A stretch of DNA of 64,000 bases from Thermoplasmata archaeon (GTDB taxonomy: Archaea > Thermoplasmatota > Thermoplasmata > Thermoplasmatales > Thermoplasmataceae). The stretch covers positions 218,179 to 282,178 of the forward strand of contig JAJZZM010000001.1 in NCBI GenBank assembly GCA_021797555.1, in the 5' to 3' direction. Below, piece after piece: positions 50,007 through 58,526 of this stretch. The first letter of the stretch is position 1. Every line of letters starts with the position of its first letter. Below the pieces are notes generated by a model that was not told the DNA's origin, ran no database searches, and was given only the letters and a program-made list of their open reading frames with translations. The translations under genes were made by a program, and so were the position numbers.

Positions 50007-50898
50007 ATTTCTTCTCCCTAACAATTGCATTTTCAGATATATTCATGGTCTTAGCTTCTAAATAATCTATAGTGCAATTATCGCCTATTACAGCATTTAC
50101 TGATATTATTTTTGATGCTTTCAGATTTTCTGCATATATATCACTGCATTTTATATATGAGGATGACAGGTAGCCATTCTGTTTTGTAAATAAATTAAAA
50201 GATTTATGCTTAAAATCTTTTGCCGTAATTTTAATTTTATTTGCATCAATTTCATCTATTTTGGAATGGCCTGAATAAAGCTCCATGACCATTTCATTGC
50301 ATTTTATTTTTTTTATTTGAAGTATTCCTGAAGTTTCTATATAATCGCTTTCAATGTATTCTGATTTTATTTCGCCGGACATGTATATTTTATCTGATTT
50401 TAAATTATTTATGTTTGCCGATCCTGAAATTTTTATATTATTGCATGATATATTATTTATTTCCATTCTGCCTGATACTGTTATATCATCTGAATTTAAA
50501 TTTGTTTTCCCATGTATGGCACCTGAAATATGCACTTTTTCTGAATTTATATCCTTACTAAATTCAGCTGCGCCTGAAATTTTTAACTCCCTAGTAGTAA
50601 CATTGCCTTTTATCCTTCCAACACCGCTTATTATTAATGACGCTGCCCTTACATTATTTAAGGAGCCAATGCCACTAATATGTATAATATCATTGTCCTC
50701 ATCATTTTTATTTTCTTTATTATTTTCATTTGTGCCTTCATTATTAAAATTATTATAAGATTCGTTATTGTTTTCATTGTTATTGTTTTCATCAGGTTCT
50801 TTTTTATTAAACCTGGATAATATCTCATCATATGTTTTTTTATCTATTTTATTTTCATTTAATAATTTGTCCAGTTTTTCCTTTGTTTCTTTGTCCAT
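49999..50898 (-). CDS. Bactofilin-like beta-helix protein with Asn-rich linker
   Basis: A 299-residue protein. An N-terminal short helical segment (KEKLDKLLNENKIDKKTYDE, an SHOCT-like form) is followed by a low-complexity Asn/Glu linker at about 36-70. A beta-helix follows in which an [IVM]-x-[IVT]-S-G motif recurs at least eight times every 16-17 residues (HISG, IISG, KISG, HISG, TVSG, KISG, YMSG, ETSG). This spacing is that of bactofilin-type polymers, which form scaffolds in bacteria. No TM or signal peptide, so it is cytoplasmic. Polymer formation is an inference from repeats. Confidence 0.65.
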   Translation of the reverse strand: MDKETKEKLDKLLNENKIDKKTYDEILSRFNKKEPDENNNNENNNESYNNFNNEGTNENNKENKNDEDNDIIHISGIGSLNNVRAASLIISGVGRIKGNVTTRELKISGAAEFSKDINSEKVHISGAIHGKTNLNSDDITVSGRMEINNISCNNIKISGSANINNLKSDKIYMSGEIKSEYIESDYIETSGILQIKKIKCNEMVMELYSGHSKIDEIDANKIKITAKDFKHKSFNLFTKQNGYLSSSYIKCSDIYAENLKASKIISVNAVIGDNCTIDYLEAKTMNISENAIVREKKFI

Positions 50899-51092
50899 AA
50901 TATGTTATCATAATTCTGTATTTATATATTTTTTGAAGAATAAATTTAAATGAATAAAATTCTATATTCATTTAATCAATAAAATTATTAAATAATTAAA
51001 TTTACAGTTTAATTATAATGTTTATTTTTTAATATAAATGAATTATTGTATTTAGCCAAATTAGGGGAATTAAGTTGAATATCATTCAAGCA

Positions 51093-51707
51093 GTTGGAAT
51101 CAGAACTGCATAAACTGTTCAGAATATTAAAATTTCCTGGAATAACTAATAATAACAGTAACATAATATCAGAATAGATTCGTCAGGATTTAAGATTACA
51201 TTAAAGGGGGATTATTTAGGAAATAAATGGTATAAGAAGAAAAAAGGGATGGATTAAACTGCATGCTGTTATAAACATAAATAATTTTGAAATAATAGAT
51301 TATTCAATTACCAATGAACATACAAATGATGTCAGGGAGGGAATAAATATTGTAAAGAGGATAAAGAACAGAATAAATAAATTATATGGAGATAAGGGTT
51401 ATGATTCTAAGAAAATATACAATGAACTGGATGATAAGGCAGTAATACCTCCGAGAAGGGATGCAACTACACTATCAAAAGATTCTCATTACAGGGCTAA
51501 AATTACAGGATTTATTAAAAGATTCAATGAAGGGTTATGGAAGATTAAAAATGATTATGGATTGAGATGGAATGTAGAAATATATTTCTCCGGAATAAAG
51601 AGATTATTTGGTGAAATAATAAGGGCAGTAAAGCCTGAAATATAATGCAGGAAATGATGTTAAAGGTTTATTTTTATAATGAGTACAATAAATTAAGGGA
51701 AGGGTAT
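51093..51707 (+). pseudogene. IS5-family transposase remnant
   Basis: Broken plus-strand frames. LESELHKLFRILKFPGIT starts near 51093. DSSGFKITLKGDYLGNKWYK, with the first catalytic Asp, follows at about 51178. A frame change near 51240 leads into KGWIKLHAV and onward through YGDKGYDSKKIYNEL to WNVEIYFSGIKRLFGE, with the Glu. Another frame change near 51644 leads to MQEMMLKVYFYNEYNKLREG. All three DDE residues remain, but two or more frameshifts and an early stop make it non-functional. It is less decayed than the transposase pieces at 9.0 and 16.7 kb. Confidence 0.85.
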
Positions 51708-51808
51708 TGAATTATACAACTTACTTAAAGATATAAAATAGTTTAAATTAAATGAAAAATTATTATAAATAATTTGTATATACCATTAAATATATAAAGG
51801 TGTTAATA

Positions 51809-52447
51809 TTGAATAAAAACCCAAAAGATGGATATATTAATAAATCCATGTTAAAGCAAAGAGGCTGGACAGAAAGCATGATAAAAAAAATTTTGGGTAA
51901 TGAGGATGCATCAAAGGATAACCCCATGTATAAATCTGCACCCCCAATGAAGCTTTATTTAATGAAAAGGGTCATTGATGCAGAGGCCACAGATGAATTC
52001 ATAAAAAGAAAAATAAGGGCAGAAAGCAGATCAAAAACAATGAAAAATATTGCAGAAAATAAAAGGCAGGAACTCTTAGATAAAATAGAAAAAATGACAT
52101 TTAAAATAAGGGTTATAGCAGAAAAGCAATTATTAAACAATGCAATAAAAAGCTATAATGATTTTCATGAAATGATTGCAATGGAAAGAAACAATTTTGA
52201 TTATGATTATGCAACACCAAAATCTGACAGGAATTTTCTTGAAAGAATAGAAGTTAATTATATAAGGCATAATCTGACAAAATACGATAATACGCTGGAA
52301 AACCTTGCAGGCAAAATAGGAATTAATGATGCAGCAATAAAAATTAAATTTCTTATTCTGGATGCAATATCAGAAAAATATCCATATCTTGAAAATGCCT
52401 GCAATGAACAGAAAAACAGAATTAAAGATGTGTTATCAGAAAAATAG
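51809..52447 (+). CDS. Conserved protein of unknown function
   Basis: A 212-residue basic protein. The N-terminal part has GYINKSMLKQRGWTESMIKK, then NPMYKSAPPMKLYLMKRV. The C-terminal part has VNYIRHNLTKYDNTLENL, then a helix ending in EKYPYLENAC. I recall similar unannotated proteins in bacteria, so this looks like a widespread family without known function. A TTG start at 51809 fits a ribosome site AAGGTG (51797-51802) six bases ahead, better than GTG 51800, which lies in the site. It lies between an IS5 remnant and an AAA ATPase gene, a typical accessory spot. Confidence 0.7.
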   Translation: MNKNPKDGYINKSMLKQRGWTESMIKKILGNEDASKDNPMYKSAPPMKLYLMKRVIDAEATDEFIKRKIRAESRSKTMKNIAENKRQELLDKIEKMTFKIRVIAEKQLLNNAIKSYNDFHEMIAMERNNFDYDYATPKSDRNFLERIEVNYIRHNLTKYDNTLENLAGKIGINDAAIKIKFLILDAISEKYPYLENACNEQKNRIKDVLSEK

Positions 52448-52601
52448 GATTTTTTAAAATTATAAACCAAAAATTTATCATATAATTATATTATGATATA
52501 CATTTAATTATAACTAATATTATGTATTATTAATATCAAAAAATTTATGATGACCATACAAAATAAATGCCTTAATTATAACCGTTAAAAAGTTTTATAT
52601 T

Positions 52602-52630
52602 ATCGGTACCGATACTATATCGGTACCGAT
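52602..52630. promoter_or_regulatory. Paired 12-bp palindromes overlapping the ATPase start codon (operator)
   Basis: ATCGGTACCGAT, a perfect palindrome, occurs at 52602-52613 and again at 52619-52630, 17 bp apart. The second runs into the ATG at 52629. A TATA-like TTTATAT lies just upstream, so the copies would cover the transcription start. This is the classic arrangement of an operator, probably for a dimeric repressor bound twice, one and a half to two helical turns apart. Confidence 0.75.
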
Positions 52631-53732
52631 GAAGTTTATATTTGGCAGGGAACTAAATCTGGGTGAAATTTATGACAGGGAAAAAGAAATAAATGAGATC
52701 ATAAGATCATTTGATACACGCCAGCCTCTTGCTGTTATAGGATACAGGAGAATGGGCAAATCATCCATACTAAATGCCGCAAAATCTCTTCTTGAGAATA
52801 ATAATGTTATAGTTGTTAAATTTAACCTGGAGGGAATATTAAATTTAAGTGATTATTCTAACAGACTAATAAATTCCCTTATAGATTCAATATCACAAAA
52901 ATATAAACTAAAATACTATAAGGAGGAAATAAGAAGAAAATTAAACATGTTTATTGGAAGTATTGAACAGATAGGACTCAAATTTAATAATTTTGAATTT
53001 ACATTAAAAAGATATAATGATTTTCTTGAAAATAGATTAAAGGCATCAGAAATTATTGAAAATATTATAGATTTGCCTGAGAAATTTGCCGAGGATTTAA
53101 ACATAAAAATAATGGTTATGATAGATGAATTTCAGTACATAAGAATGCTTAAGGAGCCATTTCCTTATATATTAAGGTTAATGAGATCAAAATTCAATGA
53201 ACATAAGAATGTAAATTATGTAATATCCGGATCAGAAATGGGCATACTTAATGAGATGCTTAACAGCAAAAATGAGCCATTTTATGCATTTTTCAAAACA
53301 ATAGAAATCAAATCATTTAGTCATGGCCAGTCAATAGATTTTTTGATGGCTGGCCTAAAAACAGATGGCATAAAATGCAATCACGAAATTCTAGAAAAAA
53401 TATACAACATAACGTCTGGAATTCCGGCATGGCTTAATCTTGCAGGCATTGATTTAATAAATGGAAAATGTGATGTTAATTATTTTTTAAAAGATGCTAC
53501 ATACAAAAATATAATAAATTTTGAACTTAACTCACTAACAAAAAATGAAATGACCTTAATGAAACTATTATCTGAGGATATACCAATGAAAGAAATAAAA
53601 TTATCCAATAAATACAGAGTTCTTAAATCTCTAATAAATAAGGGCCTGGTCTTTAATATTAATGATAAATATGAGTTAAGTGATAGCCTTGTTAAATACT
53701 ATATAAATAACGCTTATGCAGGTAAAAAATAA
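52629..53732 (+). CDS. Archaeal AAA-type ATPase (PF01637-like)
   Basis: A 367-residue ATPase of the archaeal expansion related to STAND/ORC-like proteins. It has FGRELNLGEIYDREKEI at the start, Walker A GYRRMGKSS (38-46), Walker B IMVMIDEFQ, sensor-like VISGSEMG, and a C-terminal winged-helix segment (SNKYRVLKSLINKGLVF). The family is common in Thermoplasmatales and Thermococcales and often appears in accessory DNA. Its function is poorly known. Expression is probably tightly controlled by the palindromes at its start. It converges with the DUF35 gene, overlapping by 19 bp. Confidence 0.85.
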   Translation: MKFIFGRELNLGEIYDREKEINEIIRSFDTRQPLAVIGYRRMGKSSILNAAKSLLENNNVIVVKFNLEGILNLSDYSNRLINSLIDSISQKYKLKYYKEEIRRKLNMFIGSIEQIGLKFNNFEFTLKRYNDFLENRLKASEIIENIIDLPEKFAEDLNIKIMVMIDEFQYIRMLKEPFPYILRLMRSKFNEHKNVNYVISGSEMGILNEMLNSKNEPFYAFFKTIEIKSFSHGQSIDFLMAGLKTDGIKCNHEILEKIYNITSGIPAWLNLAGIDLINGKCDVNYFLKDATYKNIINFELNSLTKNEMTLMKLLSEDIPMKEIKLSNKYRVLKSLINKGLVFNINDKYELSDSLVKYYINNAYAGKK

Positions 53733-54166
53733 ACATCATTTACATTAAATTTTTGAAGTTTTTTGAATTTCGCCTTTACTTCCATGCCTATTTCAACCCT
53801 TTTATTTTCCTTATTTACAAGCCTGGACATAAATAATGAATTTATATTTTTAAATTCTACCAATATCAGTGTATATGGCACTTCATTGATAAAATCCTCA
53901 CCGGCATAATAGCATGTTGTGAAAGAATGTATTTTTCCTTCAAGTGGCAGCTCAATATCGTATGTTTCTGATCCACAGAACATGCAGTATTTTCTATATG
54001 TCCCGTATCTATAATTGCATTTTTTGCATTCAGATCCTAAAATTATTCCCCTGCCCAGATATACAAAGAATTTTGAATCCTGTGCATAGCTGTGTATATA
54101 ATTCAAATTATAATCCCATTCTATTACCAGTGGATCCGTTTTCATTACTTTACTGTATTTTTCCAT
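53714..54166 (-). CDS. DUF35 OB-fold protein with zinc ribbon (thiolase partner)
   Basis: A 150-residue DUF35 protein. A helical lead is followed by a rubredoxin-like zinc ribbon CKKCNYRYGTYRKYCMFC (two CxxC pairs) and an OB fold with IHSFTTCYYAG. Such proteins bind a thiolase-like or HMG-CoA synthase partner and channel CoA-bound substrates. Its start overlaps the thiolase-like gene's stop by one base. That agrees with the known stable pairing of DUF35 with thiolase-like proteins. Confidence 0.85.
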   Translation of the reverse strand: MEKYSKVMKTDPLVIEWDYNLNYIHSYAQDSKFFVYLGRGIILGSECKKCNYRYGTYRKYCMFCGSETYDIELPLEGKIHSFTTCYYAGEDFINEVPYTLILVEFKNINSLFMSRLVNKENKRVEIGMEVKAKFKKLQKFNVNDVYFLPA

Positions 54167-55416
54167 TATAATGCCTCCATTACTGTTACGGTTTCATATG
54201 CACCTGTACCCGCATGGCTATGTATAAGCCCTGTATTATGGTTTTTTGCCTGCAATTTATTATTGCCAAAATGCCTTGATATATTTCCCTGCAGCTGCCA
54301 GAAAGCGTATACTGCCTGCATTATCCCGGTTGCACCTATTGCATGGCCGGATGCCTGAAGCCCCCCTTCCATATTTACCGGTATATCTCCGTTTATGTCA
54401 GATCTATGGTTTTCTATAAATTCCCCACCATTGCCATACCTGCAGAAACCCATATCCTCATATGCCTGAATTTCTGCAGATGTATATGCATCATATAACT
54501 CGGCAAGGTCTATTTCCTTTTCGGGATTTTTTATTCCCGCACGCTCATACGCCATTTTTGCTGCAAGCCTGCCTGCCTTAAAAGAATGGATTCCTGGATA
54601 CCTTAAATTTTTATATTCCTTTTCACCGGGAAGTAATGTAACATCACCAAATGTCCTATCGGCAAGCCTCATTGTATCGCTTGATGACCCTATAGCTTTT
54701 ATTAAAACCGGTTTATCAGTAAAGGATTTTGCAACATCCTCAGATGCAAGTATTGCCGATGCAGCCCCATCAGACATCAGGCATATGTCAAGCATTTTCA
54801 AAGGCGTAGATACAACGGGCGATTTTAATACATCATCTATATTTATTGCCATGGGTGCCTGGGCAAATGGATTATATAATGCATTATTATGGTTTTTAAC
54901 AGAAACCATTGCCATCTGCTCCTCTGTTGTTCCAAATTCATACATGTGTCTTGTTGCCATCAATGCATAATATGCTGTGTAAAATCCACCCAGAGGGTAA
55001 TCAAAATTTGCATCGCTTCCAAGTGCAATAACATCATTGCCCTTCCATGTATTTAAATGCGACATATTTTCAAAACCGTATACAAGGCAGGTATCCATGT
55101 TGCCAGATGCTATCTCCTCATAGCCTGTCTGAAATGCAAGTCCGCCTGTTGCACCGCCGCCCTCTATTCTCTTTGATGGCTTTCCGGACAGGCCTATATA
55201 ATCATTTGACATTGCGCCAGCTATTAGCTGACCCTGAAAATGATCTGAAAAGTATGCTGAAACTGAACCATCTATGTGTTTTATATCCATCTTTATATCA
55301 TTTAATGCATAATCCATTGATTTTTTAACATTTAGCCTGAAATCGCTCTCATAATTATATTTTTTAAATTTTGTTAATCCCCCCGAAATCATATAAACAT
55401 TCCTTGGCCTATACAT
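54166..55416 (-). CDS. Thiolase-like protein lacking the catalytic Cys and His (aldolase-like?)
   Basis: A 416-residue member of the SCP-x/lipid-transfer thiolase group. The usual nucleophile motif A-A-C-A-S-G-G is RIEGGGATGG here (Gly88 in place of Cys), and the later E-x-H-D-x-F is LAELYDAYT (Tyr308 in place of His). The final GHAIGATG is kept (His359). Without Cys a normal thiolase reaction is not expected. The retro-aldolase Ltp2, which also pairs with a DUF35 protein, relies on tyrosines rather than Cys, and is a good model. It lies in an operon with DUF35 and an acyl-CoA dehydrogenase. Confidence 0.85.
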   Translation of the reverse strand: MYRPRNVYMISGGLTKFKKYNYESDFRLNVKKSMDYALNDIKMDIKHIDGSVSAYFSDHFQGQLIAGAMSNDYIGLSGKPSKRIEGGGATGGLAFQTGYEEIASGNMDTCLVYGFENMSHLNTWKGNDVIALGSDANFDYPLGGFYTAYYALMATRHMYEFGTTEEQMAMVSVKNHNNALYNPFAQAPMAINIDDVLKSPVVSTPLKMLDICLMSDGAASAILASEDVAKSFTDKPVLIKAIGSSSDTMRLADRTFGDVTLLPGEKEYKNLRYPGIHSFKAGRLAAKMAYERAGIKNPEKEIDLAELYDAYTSAEIQAYEDMGFCRYGNGGEFIENHRSDINGDIPVNMEGGLQASGHAIGATGIMQAVYAFWQLQGNISRHFGNNKLQAKNHNTGLIHSHAGTGAYETVTVMEAL

Positions 55417-56561
55417 TATAATCCACCATTTTTATATTTTTTAATTAATGATTCTGATATAACTTTTTTCCTTATCTCGTTTGTACCTGCACCTATTGTT
55501 AACAATAATGAATCCCTGAATAATCTTTCTATCTCAAAATCCTTAATATAGCCATAGCCACCAAATATCTGCAATGCCTCCCTTGCGATGTATTCACAGG
55601 ATTCAGATGCATATAATATTGATGATGCTGCATCCAGTGCATCCATTTTATTATTATTTACACGCTTTAATGCCTCCATTGCAAATAATCTTGAGGATTC
55701 AAATTTTGTATACATATATGCTAATTTCTCCTGAATTAATTCAAATTCATGTATCGGCTTATTGAATTGCTTTCTCTCAATGGAATAATTTACTGCCAGA
55801 TCCAGGGCACGCCTGGCTATACCTATAGAATTAAATGCCAATATAGCCCTCTCCATATTTAACCCGCTTAATAAAACATTTTTGCCATCATTGTATGAAC
55901 CAACTATTCTATTTTTATCCAATTTTATATTATTAAAATATATTTCCCCTGTTGGTGATCCACGCATTCCTAATTTATCAAATTTTTTGCCACGTGAAAA
56001 ACCATTGTCATTTGACTCTATTAAAAAAGTTGTTATGCCATTATCTGTTTTTGCATATGTTAGAAATACATTAGCATACGGCGCATTTGTTATAAATGTT
56101 TTATTCCCATTTATTATATAATTATTATCTAATTTTACCGCATTTGTTTTCATTGATAATGCATCCGATCCTGATGATGGTTCTGTCATCCCTAAAGAAC
56201 CTATAAATTCACCGGAGCATAGTTTTTTGACATAATTGTTTTTAATATATTCCGAACCATTTCTATATAAATTATCTAAACATAAATTGCTATGTGCACC
56301 GTATGACAATCCTAAGGAACCGGAAGCATAGCTTATTTCCTCCTCTATAATTGCCTGTGCAAAATAATCTGATCCGGAACCACCATATTTCTCAGGCACT
56401 GTTATGCCTAAATATCCTAAAGAACCCATTTTTTTAAATAATTCCACGGGAAAATAATCATCAATATCCATTTTCTTTGCCAATGGCATTATCTCCTTTT
56501 CAGAAAATGATTTTACACTTTCCCTTAGTATATCATATTCTTCTTCCAAAAACTCACCCAT
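55416..56561 (-). CDS. Acyl-CoA dehydrogenase, isovaleryl-CoA dehydrogenase-like
   Basis: A 381-residue FAD-dependent acyl-CoA dehydrogenase. SLGMTEPSSGSDAL and FIGGYGY-type motifs are present, the latter as LQIFGGYGYIKDFEIERLFRD. The base in the common form IYEGT is replaced by TIGAGTNEI, while a Glu appears in SGLNMERAIL (Glu237). That is the pattern of isovaleryl-CoA dehydrogenase, where the catalytic Glu sits on this other helix. A role in branched-chain amino acid breakdown is therefore likely. It is first in the operon with the thiolase-like and DUF35 genes. Confidence 0.85.
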   Translation of the reverse strand: MGEFLEEEYDILRESVKSFSEKEIMPLAKKMDIDDYFPVELFKKMGSLGYLGITVPEKYGGSGSDYFAQAIIEEEISYASGSLGLSYGAHSNLCLDNLYRNGSEYIKNNYVKKLCSGEFIGSLGMTEPSSGSDALSMKTNAVKLDNNYIINGNKTFITNAPYANVFLTYAKTDNGITTFLIESNDNGFSRGKKFDKLGMRGSPTGEIYFNNIKLDKNRIVGSYNDGKNVLLSGLNMERAILAFNSIGIARRALDLAVNYSIERKQFNKPIHEFELIQEKLAYMYTKFESSRLFAMEALKRVNNNKMDALDAASSILYASESCEYIAREALQIFGGYGYIKDFEIERLFRDSLLLTIGAGTNEIRKKVISESLIKKYKNGGL

Positions 56562-56656
56562 TAAATATAATAAAAATGTATATAAATAATGCCAATAAGA
56601 AAAATTATGAAAATTCCTGATAAAAGAATATTTATTTATAAATAATATTTCATATC

Positions 56657-57862
56657 ATGTTAGATTATAATAATATTGTAGATGCAGAAAAAATTGTAAG
56701 GGAAAAATTGCACAGAACCCCTATATTCCATTCAAAAACTTTCAGTGACATGTTTGATTCAGATGTATATTTTAAAATGGAGAATTTCCAGAAAACAGGT
56801 TCATTTAAGTCCAGGGGCGCCATGTATAAATTTTCAAAATTAAGCGATGATGAAAAAGCACATGGTGTAATAACAGCAAGTGCCGGAAACCATGCGCAGG
56901 GTGTTGCATTTGCGGCATCGTATTATAGGATAAATGCAAAGATTATAATGCCGGAAACCACACCGCCTGCCAAAGTTAACGCTGTGCAGTCATATGGCGG
57001 AAATGTAATATTAAAGGGAAGGAGCTACGATGAATCACATGAATATGCCATAAAATTATCTGTAAAGGAAAAAAGGACATTTATAGAGGCTTATAATGAT
57101 GATGATATTATAACTGGGCAGGGCACAATAGGGTTAGAAATCATGGAAGATATAAATCCTGATATTATAATAGTTCCAATAGGTGGCGGTGGCTTAATAT
57201 CCGGAATATCATTTGCTGCAAAATACAATAATAAAAATGTAAAAATAATAGGTGTTGAATCTGAAAAAGCAAATGCAATGGAATTATCATTAAAGGAAAA
57301 CAGAATAGTACCGTATACAAGCAATGATACAATAGCTGATGGCATAGCAGTAAAGTACCCCGGAAATATAACATATGAAATTGTAAAAAAATATGTTGAT
57401 GAGGTTGTTACTGTAAGTGATGAAAATATAACATATGCATTATTTAAACTGCTTGAACATGAGAAAATTTTAGTGGAGCCGTCTGGTGCTACCGGCCTTG
57501 CTGCAATAATGGGAAACAAAATAAATGTAAAAAATAAAAAGGTTGCTATAGTTTTATCCGGTGGTAATATAAATTTCTTATTATTATCAAATATTATCTA
57601 TAAATCATTAGAAATGGAGGACAAATTATTAAGGATTGAATTTAATTTGCCTGACCATCCGGGGACCATGGTAAAAATAGTCAATGCAATATCAAAGTCC
57701 GGGGCAAATATATACCATGCTGAAGTTGACAATTTAAAGAAAAATACACCTATAGGTTATCAGAATTTATTATTTACAATAAATATTTTAGACAAAACAA
57801 GAGCAAATAAATTATTGAAAAGCCTTGATGAATTAGGATATAAATATGATATTGTAAATTAA
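56657..57862 (+). CDS. ilvA: Threonine ammonia-lyase (threonine dehydratase)
   Basis: A 401-residue PLP enzyme: KTGSFKSRGA with the PLP lysine Lys51, the GNHAQGVA phosphate loop and the pyrophosphate-like IPIGGGGLISG. A C-terminal ACT-like domain follows from about residue 325 (RIEFNLPDHPGTMVKIVNAI). It converts threonine to 2-oxobutyrate and ammonia. Length and single ACT domain match the short form found in archaea. It is divergent from the acyl-CoA dehydrogenase operon with a short shared promoter region. It converges with the next gene, overlapping by 4 bp. Confidence 0.92.
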   Translation: MLDYNNIVDAEKIVREKLHRTPIFHSKTFSDMFDSDVYFKMENFQKTGSFKSRGAMYKFSKLSDDEKAHGVITASAGNHAQGVAFAASYYRINAKIIMPETTPPAKVNAVQSYGGNVILKGRSYDESHEYAIKLSVKEKRTFIEAYNDDDIITGQGTIGLEIMEDINPDIIIVPIGGGGLISGISFAAKYNNKNVKIIGVESEKANAMELSLKENRIVPYTSNDTIADGIAVKYPGNITYEIVKKYVDEVVTVSDENITYALFKLLEHEKILVEPSGATGLAAIMGNKINVKNKKVAIVLSGGNINFLLLSNIIYKSLEMEDKLLRIEFNLPDHPGTMVKIVNAISKSGANIYHAEVDNLKKNTPIGYQNLLFTINILDKTRANKLLKSLDELGYKYDIVN

Positions 57863-58194
57863 AATGAATAATACCATTTTACAATGGAATTTGCCTGTAT
57901 TTCCGGTCCAAGTAACGTTTGTTCGTATTTACCGTGAACAAGAACATATGAACCTAAAGATGGTACAGAACCATTATATGAAACAAATATATTATTACCA
58001 TAATCATTTACTTCCATGAAACTTTTATTGTTGACTGTAATAATATGTGTAATATTGCCATAAACATAGTATGATTTATTATCATGCATTGATGTTGTTG
58101 AAGTATTCAATACCAGTGGCAGTATGCCATATAATATTATTATAATAATTATTATAAATGCTATTGCCATGATTCTTTGATGTGATTTTTTCAT
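57859..58194 (-). CDS. Membrane-anchored small OB-fold-like protein
   Basis: A 111-residue protein with an N-terminal TM helix (about 9-29) and an outward beta-rich domain (YYVYGNITHIITVNN, then NIFVSYNGSVPSLGSYVLVHG). The strand order resembles the CcmE-like OB fold, but the haem-binding histidine region of CcmE is not seen. N-x-S/T sequons are present in the outer part. Function unknown. It lies 35 bp from acyP on the same strand and overlaps the ilvA 3' end by 4 bp. Confidence 0.6.
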   Translation of the reverse strand: MKKSHQRIMAIAFIIIIIIILYGILPLVLNTSTTSMHDNKSYYVYGNITHIITVNNKSFMEVNDYGNNIFVSYNGSVPSLGSYVLVHGKYEQTLLGPEIQANSIVKWYYSF

Positions 58195-58229
58195 ATATTT
58201 ATAAAATTAATGTTAATATAAAAATATAT

Positions 58230-58496
58230 CTAATATTTTATTTCAAAACCTGAAAAATCATTATTTTCTATTTCCTTTAAATCATACCTTTCTATTTTTG
58301 AAAGCGGAATTTTCATGCAATAATTTATTAAAATATCCACATTTTCATCATCACCTGAAAATATTGCTTCTACCGACCCATCATCAAGATTTTTTACAAA
58401 GCCCTTTACGTTTAATTTTATTGCCTTATCCCTGACATGCGATCTGAAACCTATGCCCTGGACTAGTCCGTAGAATATAATGTGAACTGCAACCAT
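58230..58496 (-). CDS. acyP: Acylphosphatase
   Basis: An 88-residue alpha/beta acylphosphatase with the phosphate loop GLVQGIGFRSHVR (catalytic Arg18) and the second motif GFVKNLDDGSVEA (catalytic Asn36). It hydrolyses acyl phosphates such as acetyl phosphate. Here the loop reads QGIGFR rather than the usual QGVGFR, a common conservative change. It sits 35 bp upstream of the small OB-fold gene and 31 bp after the HTH-10 regulator, all on the minus strand, so the three may be co-transcribed. Confidence 0.93.
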   Translation of the reverse strand: MVAVHIIFYGLVQGIGFRSHVRDKAIKLNVKGFVKNLDDGSVEAIFSGDDENVDILINYCMKIPLSKIERYDLKEIENNDFSGFEIKY

Positions 58497-58526
58497 AATG
58501 CCCTATTTTTACATTGTTTAAAAATT

